From Anaerolineae bacterium (GTDB lineage Bacteria; Chloroflexota; Anaerolineae; Anaerolineales; E44-bin32), in NCBI GenBank assembly GCA_011174845.1, contig DUEW01000021.1, positions 1 to 32,449 of the forward strand: 32,449 bases of DNA, written 5' to 3'. The notes under the pieces were generated by a model, which was given only the letters and a program-made list of their open reading frames with translations, had not been told where the DNA came from and made no database searches. Of the stretch, positions 26,358 to 32,449 are shown piece by piece (positions within the stretch are counted from its first letter, which is position 1; the number at the start of each line of letters is the position of its first letter). The position numbers and the translations under genes were made by a program.

Positions 26358-29300
26358 ATGTTTAAAGGTTTAACAAAGCTTATCGGTGGTGACCCGATAC
26401 AACGCAAGCTTGAAAGTTACGCCGAGATTGTGGCGCAGATCAATGCGCTCGAGCCTCAAATGCAGGCGATGAGCGATCCGGCTTTGCAGGCCAAGACGGA
26501 AGAGTTTCGAGCCCGTTTAGCTGATGGCGAGACATTAGACGATCTGCTTCCTGAGGCCTTTTCCGTCGTACGGGAGACCTCCGTCCGCACCATTGGCTTA
26601 CGACATTATGATGTTCAACTCATCGGGGGGATTATTTTGCATGAAGGCACCATCGCTGAGATGCGTACTGGTGAGGGAAAGACACTGGTCGCAACGATGC
26701 CGATCTACCTGAATGCAATCGCAGGCAATGGCGTCCATCTTGTCACCGTGAACGACTACCTGGCTCGCCGTGATGCCCGATGGATGGGTCCGGTTTTCCA
26801 CTTCTTGGGCCTCAGTGTTGGTGTTCTGCAGCAAGCTGCCCGCACAGAGGGTGGTCGAAAGGCATTGTTATACGATCCTGGTCGTGAATCTGCACAAGAG
26901 GATGCGCACCAGTTTCAGCTTGTCGACCGGAAATTGGCCTATGCTGCTGATGTGACATACGGCACAAATAACGAATTTGGATTCGACTATCTACGGGACA
27001 ACATGGCGCGCGATTTAGAAGTTCGTGTCCAACGCGGGCATCATTTTGCCATACTGGATGAGGTCGACAATATTTTAATCGACGAAGCCCGTACACCGCT
27101 CATCATCTCTGGCCCTGCTCAGGAGGATCCGGAACTCTATGTGCAGATGGCTCGTGTGGTAAAGCAATTGCGTCCCGAGGATTTCGAAGTCAGTGAGCGC
27201 GATCGCACTGTAGCTCTAACAGAGATCGGTGAGGATCACGTCGAGCAATTGACTGGCACATCATTGCGGGACCCCGATCGTCCGGAGGACATCACCCCCG
27301 AACAGGCGCGCTTGCTAGGTCACCTGGAACAGGCCTTGAGGGGGGAGCATCTCTTTAGTCGTAACAAACAATACGTAGTTCAGGGTGGCAGGGTGGTTAT
27401 CGTTGATGAATTCACCGGACGATTGATGCCCGGAAGACGCTGGTCTGATGGCCTCCATCAAGCTGTTGAGGCCAAGGAAGGAGTGCGCGTAAGACAAGAG
27501 AATGTCACCTACGCCACCGTCACCTTGCAGAACTATTTCCGAATGTATGAAAAACTAAGCGGCATGACCGGTACCGCGTTAACTGAAGCAGAGGAATTTA
27601 ACAAGATCTACAGCGTCGATGTCATCCCGTTGCCGACAAACTTGGAATTCATTGCCATGCAACCTGTTTCCGAGATTGTGGAGGTTGAGTACCGGGAAAA
27701 TGGCAACAAGTTCAGTTACTACGCCAGTAAGGATGATCTGGAGCAGTCGCCATTGTTCTGGCGTCGGAAGGATTACCCGGACGTGGTATACCGAACAGAA
27801 GAGTCTAAGCTGAGAGCAGTGACTACTGAGATTCTTCATCGGCATGTGCGCGGACAACCATTACTTATCGGTACAACCTCGGTGGAGCTGTCGGAGAGGA
27901 TATCCAATCGGCTGCGAGCCGAACCCCTCCAGCGGTTAGCCTTGACCATGATCTTGCGAGATGCTTATCTCGAGACGCACGAAATGCCGACTGACGGGAT
28001 GCGGGTAGAAGAGTTAGATCCACTCAACCAACCAATCAATGAGCTCAATCAGAGAGTCCTGCGCGAGATTGCGAAACCCCTTGGGATCTCTCTGAATCCA
28101 ACTCGATCCGAGAACGTCGAACGTCTCGCTCGCACAGTAGATCTTGATAGTCACTTTCACGACCAGCTCGCCGAATTATTACGCAGTGGCATTCGTCACA
28201 ACGTCCTCAACGCTAAGAAACATACTGAAGAATCGCAAATTATCGAGGGAGCTGGAGCCAGAGGAGCGGTCACAATTGCCACCAATATGGCCGGTCGCGG
28301 CGTAGACATTGTGCTTGGCGGCAGCCTCCGTGACGAGGTTGCACGACGGGTGACTCGTGTAGCGCGTGATACATATGAGAACACCGAGAGAACCCAAGAG
28401 CGCGAGGAAATGGCCCGTATCCTGCGAGCTGGTTCAGGGACAGGATACGGCAAGGCCTCCCATGTTCAACGCCTTGAGAAATGGCGTCGAGAATTCACCG
28501 ATATTGATCGCAGTGAAATGGGTATTTATGAATCAGATGTTGAGGAGTTTGATCGGTTCATCGCAGATCGTGAGCAGGTGGTAGAAGTGGGTGGACTGCA
28601 TGTTGTCGGTTGCGTGCGGCATGAGGCGCGTCGTATTGACAATCAATTACGTGGTCGTGCTGCCCGCCAAGGCGACCCGGGTTCGTCCCAATTCTTCTTG
28701 TCCATGGAAGATGAACTCATGCGTCTTTTTGGTGGCTCTCAGGTCTCAAATTTAATGGAAAGGCTAAACATCGACGACGCTATGCCGATCGCACACAATA
28801 TCGTCGATCGGACGATCGAACAAGCCCAGACTCGGGTTGAAGGGGCGAACTTCGACACCCGCAAACATCTGCTTGAGTATGACGATGTACTTAATCAGCA
28901 GCGGGAAGTCTTCTATGGGCAGCGCAATCGAATTTTCGCGAAGGACGATCTAGGCGAAGATATCGCTGAGATGTTGCATTTCGAGATCGAGCGTCACGTT
29001 GAGGCTGCATTGGATGACCCTGAAGGACCATGGAGATTACTTGCCTGGCTCGAGGAAATGCAGCCGACGGTCGATCTGGATGCCGAAGAGCCATATCCGT
29101 CCTTTATGCTGCGGCTATTGATTGAACAACTATCAACACGCCAAGAGCCAGGTCAGCTACAAGAGGCGTTACTTGAGGTCGCGCGGCAAGCGCTTGACGC
29201 ACAACAGGAGCACTTGCTGATCGCGATCGATAATCAACTCACACGCGCTGTTGAACGCTTGGAGGACCAGGTCGCACAACGAGTAGAGATAGCTGACATG

Positions 29301-30443
29301 GCAGTCGAGGCGACGATTTTAGAGGCTGAGGAGATCGGATCAGAGGTCAATCCATCCGAGTTGATCAGGGCTGTGGAAGCGGCATCGGGTATGAGAATCC
29401 AAATGAGTGATGAGGTTGTCAACCAGGTGCGAGGCGATCCATATAAGTTCAGAGGAAACATTCCTCAGCTTATTGAAAGTGGGCTAAGTTTGCGTATCTG
29501 GGCTGGCCTTATTCAGGCCATTGAACGCCGAGTGGGTGAAACGTTAGACCTGGAATCTGAGATGATCACTCCCATCGATTGGTATGCAGCGGGTGAGCTT
29601 TTACGGGATGCCTTCTCAAGGGCATGGGATGGACGAACAGAACGACTGTTGACCGAGATTGAACGTGATTTGGAAAACGCGCTCGGACGAATTCGTCAGG
29701 TGGATGAGGGGGTCATTAATCGCCTGTTGGTCCGCATGAGCTATGGCCAAAGAGCATACTTCGACAGCAAGACACATCAACGCCAATCGGTGGTCGTCGC
29801 TCGTCTCTCGTATGTCTACTCTACAGCAAGGTTGTTGGAGGGAGGGGATTCAACGACCCTGATGGAGCGGGTTATGTCTCACTTGGAAGGTGCTCGTGCT
29901 GCGCTCCAGCAGGGATTGGGCAGGGCAGAAATGGCTCGCCTAGCGGGTAGCCGTTTGGATCAACTTGATCAGCGCGTCCGTGATACCTTATGGGAAGCAA
30001 TTGGCGAGGAAGAATTTTCCGAGATCTCGACCGATAGCCCCATCAACCAACTTTCTGATGGATTACAAGACCAAATCCAACGAATTCTTGGCAGAAAGGC
30101 CTTGAGCCAAATCTACCGCGATTTGATCCTCTTCGTGGGTGACAGATTGTGGGTTGAGTACTTGACACGGATGGAGGCGCTTCGCACATCGATTGGTCTT
30201 GAGGCTTACGGACAGCGAGATCCCCTGGTGCAATATAAGAGTCGCGCTTTTGATATGTTTGGCCAGCTTCTAGCGGACGTTCGCGCGGGGGTAGTTTCTC
30301 AATTGTTCAGCATGTGGGCGACCGGACGTCCTTCGGCCGCGTCAGCTCCCCCACCTCGAAAACCGCGCGACAAGGCGCCTGTGGAGGCGAAAGAGGCAGC
30401 ACCAAAGAAGAAGCGTAAAAAAAAGCGAAAGCGTCATCGTTGA
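26358..30443 (+). CDS. secA: Preprotein translocase ATPase SecA (oversized, ~1361 aa)
   Basis: MRTGEGKTLVATMPIYLNA, DEVDNILIDEARTPLIISGP, GAVTIATNMAGRGVDIVLGGS, RRIDNQLRGRAARQGDPGSSQFFLSMEDELMRLFGG. Start at MFKGLTKLIGGD. Confidence 0.96.
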   Translation: MFKGLTKLIGGDPIQRKLESYAEIVAQINALEPQMQAMSDPALQAKTEEFRARLADGETLDDLLPEAFSVVRETSVRTIGLRHYDVQLIGGIILHEGTIAEMRTGEGKTLVATMPIYLNAIAGNGVHLVTVNDYLARRDARWMGPVFHFLGLSVGVLQQAARTEGGRKALLYDPGRESAQEDAHQFQLVDRKLAYAADVTYGTNNEFGFDYLRDNMARDLEVRVQRGHHFAILDEVDNILIDEARTPLIISGPAQEDPELYVQMARVVKQLRPEDFEVSERDRTVALTEIGEDHVEQLTGTSLRDPDRPEDITPEQARLLGHLEQALRGEHLFSRNKQYVVQGGRVVIVDEFTGRLMPGRRWSDGLHQAVEAKEGVRVRQENVTYATVTLQNYFRMYEKLSGMTGTALTEAEEFNKIYSVDVIPLPTNLEFIAMQPVSEIVEVEYRENGNKFSYYASKDDLEQSPLFWRRKDYPDVVYRTEESKLRAVTTEILHRHVRGQPLLIGTTSVELSERISNRLRAEPLQRLALTMILRDAYLETHEMPTDGMRVEELDPLNQPINELNQRVLREIAKPLGISLNPTRSENVERLARTVDLDSHFHDQLAELLRSGIRHNVLNAKKHTEESQIIEGAGARGAVTIATNMAGRGVDIVLGGSLRDEVARRVTRVARDTYENTERTQEREEMARILRAGSGTGYGKASHVQRLEKWRREFTDIDRSEMGIYESDVEEFDRFIADREQVVEVGGLHVVGCVRHEARRIDNQLRGRAARQGDPGSSQFFLSMEDELMRLFGGSQVSNLMERLNIDDAMPIAHNIVDRTIEQAQTRVEGANFDTRKHLLEYDDVLNQQREVFYGQRNRIFAKDDLGEDIAEMLHFEIERHVEAALDDPEGPWRLLAWLEEMQPTVDLDAEEPYPSFMLRLLIEQLSTRQEPGQLQEALLEVARQALDAQQEHLLIAIDNQLTRAVERLEDQVAQRVEIADMAVEATILEAEEIGSEVNPSELIRAVEAASGMRIQMSDEVVNQVRGDPYKFRGNIPQLIESGLSLRIWAGLIQAIERRVGETLDLESEMITPIDWYAAGELLRDAFSRAWDGRTERLLTEIERDLENALGRIRQVDEGVINRLLVRMSYGQRAYFDSKTHQRQSVVVARLSYVYSTARLLEGGDSTTLMERVMSHLEGARAALQQGLGRAEMARLAGSRLDQLDQRVRDTLWEAIGEEEFSEISTDSPINQLSDGLQDQIQRILGRKALSQIYRDLILFVGDRLWVEYLTRMEALRTSIGLEAYGQRDPLVQYKSRAFDMFGQLLADVRAGVVSQLFSMWATGRPSAASAPPPRKPRDKAPVEAKEAAPKKKRKKKRKRHR

Positions 30444-30577
30444 TGAGGCTTCTCAGGTGAATTGCACGTCGACAGAGACCAGGGGGACAATCTACCTGTT
30501 CCCATTCCCAATTCTTAGTGGTAACTTAGATCCATGGATTACAAGGGTTATTCCTCTGTCGCGGTAGAGGCGAAATG

Positions 30578-31624
30578 ATGTCTAACCTGGCATCTAACCT
30601 CCAGAGTGAAATGGATAGGTTACCTAAAATAGACCTGCACCGTCATCTGGAAGGTTCTTTGCGTATAGAGACGCTGATCGAACTGGTCAGACGTGAGGAG
30701 TTAGATCTACCGAGTGATAAAAATGCCTTGCAGGCGATCGTACAAATGCAACCCGATGAGCCTCGAACCTCAGCTAATTTCCTGGCCAAATTCACGCACC
30801 TGAGGCATTTTTTTCGTTCACCTGAGATCATACACCGAGTCACTTGGGAGGCGATCGCGGATGCCGCGGCGGATAACGTTCGCTATCTTGAGCTGCATTT
30901 CACACCACTCGCATTATCTGATGTGGGGGATTTCCCACTTTCAGAGGTTGTCGATTGGGTCGTCGAGGCGGCATCCACAGCCGCAGTGGAACATGCTCTG
31001 CATCTCGGTTTGATCCTTAGCGTAAACCGTCACGAAGGGGTTAAATTCGCCGAACAAGTTGCCAAAATTGCGGTCGATCGGAAGGAACGAGGTGTGGTTG
31101 GTCTGAGCCTGGCAGGGGACGAATCTAATTATTCAGCTGAGCCATTCGAACCGATTTTTTCTGCGGTGAGGGAAGCTGGTCTTGGAATCAGTATCCATGC
31201 TGGCGAGTGGGCAGGACCTGAAAACGTACGCTACGCGATTGAAGTCATGGGGGCGCCTAGGATCGGACATGGGGTGAGGGTCATGGAGGATCAGGAGGTG
31301 ATAAGGTTGGCACGAGATCGTCGCGTGGCTTTTGAAATCTGCTTGACCAGTAATGTACAAACAGGAGCCGTGTCTAGCATCCGTGAACATCCTATGCCTA
31401 GGATGCTCCAGGCAGGGTTGCAGGTGACCTTGAATACTGATGACCCTGGCGTGTCTGACACACGCTTATCGGATGAGTATGCGTTAGCTATGAGGGAATT
31501 CGATCTTTCGCTTGAGAGCATTAGAGGCTTGAACTTGACGGCCCTGCAAGCTAGTTTTTTGCCACCCGGGAAGAAAGCAAACCTTGAATCCGAGTTTCTG
31601 GCTGACATGTTGCCGTCCAACTGA
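30578..31624 (+). CDS. add: Adenosine deaminase
   Basis: LPKIDLHRHLEGSLRIETL, SIHAGEWAGPENV, RIGHGVRVMED, VTLNTDDPGVSDTRLSDEYALA. Confidence 0.93.
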   Translation: MSNLASNLQSEMDRLPKIDLHRHLEGSLRIETLIELVRREELDLPSDKNALQAIVQMQPDEPRTSANFLAKFTHLRHFFRSPEIIHRVTWEAIADAAADNVRYLELHFTPLALSDVGDFPLSEVVDWVVEAASTAAVEHALHLGLILSVNRHEGVKFAEQVAKIAVDRKERGVVGLSLAGDESNYSAEPFEPIFSAVREAGLGISIHAGEWAGPENVRYAIEVMGAPRIGHGVRVMEDQEVIRLARDRRVAFEICLTSNVQTGAVSSIREHPMPRMLQAGLQVTLNTDDPGVSDTRLSDEYALAMREFDLSLESIRGLNLTALQASFLPPGKKANLESEFLADMLPSN

Positions 31625-31635
31625 CTGGAGAGATT

Positions 31636-32449
31636 ATGCATTTCGGTGATCTAGAGATTGATCTGGTCAGTGACGGCATGATCTGGCTAGACGCTGGTGG
31701 AGCCTTTGGTCTTGTACCGAGGGAATTATTCCAGCGCTACTTACCTCTAAGACCGGATAACACTGTCCCAATGGTCTTGACATGTATGTTAGTGAGATCT
31801 CGAGGAAAAACGATCTTGGTAGATACGGGATTGGGTAGTAAGCTGTCGCCTGAGGATAAACGATGGGGGCTGGAGAGACCGGATGGCGATCTGTTATTTG
31901 CTCTCGTGAAGCTCGGCGTCTCACCACATGATATCGATATCGTGATTAACACCCATCTCCACTATGATCACTGTGGGGGCAATACTGTACGCGAAGGAGA
32001 TGCCATTGTAGCGACATTTCCGAGGGCGGAATACTGGGTACAGCGTATCGAGTGGGCGGAAGCATGTCATCCGGATGCACGCACTCGCGGTACATACTCT
32101 CCGGAAAATTATGAAACTTTGATGGAAGAAGGGCGTTTAAGATTGTTGCATGGGGACACGGAAGTAACCGATGAAGTTCATTGTGTTGTCACACCTGGAC
32201 ACACCCGGGGGCATCAATCTGTTCGATTGCAGGCGGGATCGTGGAACGGGCTGTATCTTGGGGATATGGCCTCCTATGCGGTGCAGTTTGCTCGCACCTC
32301 CTGGTTAACAGCTTACGACGTTTTACCGTTGGAGAATGTTGTAACAAAGGAACGCTGGCAACTCTGGGCAATGCAAAAGCGGGCCTGGCTCTTCTCAGAA
32401 CATGACCCGCTCATGCCCATCTTCCAACTCGTTGAACGTGACGGACGAA
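31636..32449 (+). CDS. MBL-fold metallo-hydrolase (3' end outside window)
   Basis: MHFGDLEIDLVSDGMIWLDAGGAFG...IVINTHLHYDHCGGNTV...VTPGHTRGHQSV...LYLGDMAS. Open to window edge, so absent from the ORF track; SD GGAG upstream. Confidence 0.9.
   Translation, partial: MHFGDLEIDLVSDGMIWLDAGGAFGLVPRELFQRYLPLRPDNTVPMVLTCMLVRSRGKTILVDTGLGSKLSPEDKRWGLERPDGDLLFALVKLGVSPHDIDIVINTHLHYDHCGGNTVREGDAIVATFPRAEYWVQRIEWAEACHPDARTRGTYSPENYETLMEEGRLRLLHGDTEVTDEVHCVVTPGHTRGHQSVRLQAGSWNGLYLGDMASYAVQFARTSWLTAYDVLPLENVVTKERWQLWAMQKRAWLFSEHDPLMPIFQLVERDGR

Noticed and set aside
30415-30427. A8 run in the secA 3' end as a possible slippage/frameshift site
   Set aside because: It encodes the Lys/Arg tail and sits only a few codons before the stop; no supporting structure or alternative extension seen.

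Overview
The window looks chromosomal, probably from a Chloroflexota/Anaerolineae-like bacterium; taxonomy is inferred from protein flavour only. Genes seen: recA 3' end, recX, rny; a REC-domain regulator with an uncharacterised partner; a pyruvate dehydrogenase-type E2/E1beta/E1alpha operon; lipoproteins; a PucC-like MFS protein; a DUF4350-like protein with a SppA-like S49 protease; an S41 protease; a CysO-type cysteine-biosynthesis operon (cysM, mec-like JAMM, cysO-like carrier, moeZ-like E1/rhodanese); an amidase and an L,D-transpeptidase; a ferredoxin; a thioredoxin-TPR protein; tRNA-Leu(UAA); an oversized SecA; adenosine deaminase; and the 5' part of an MBL-fold hydrolase. The most interesting signal is the ~256-nt leader of the cysM operon. 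It has a near-consensus sigma70 promoter (TTGACA-N16-TATAAT) and an 11-codon ORF, MMTCTCMRRGC*, with three Cys codons. Its last codons can pair over 10 bp with a downstream anti-Shine-Dalgarno element, and that element is alternatively an exact 8-nt complement of the cysM Shine-Dalgarno region. This is the layout expected of a cysteine-sensing leader-peptide attenuator. Other notable items: a thioredoxin-like pseudogene missed by the ORF track inside this operon, a CysO-like carrier with residues after its GG, a ~202-bp foldback/MITE-like element carrying inverted CCTGAGCC repeats, a ferredoxin with Tyr at a Cys-ligand position, and SecA with large insertions. All calls are from reading the sequence; no searches or folding programs were run.
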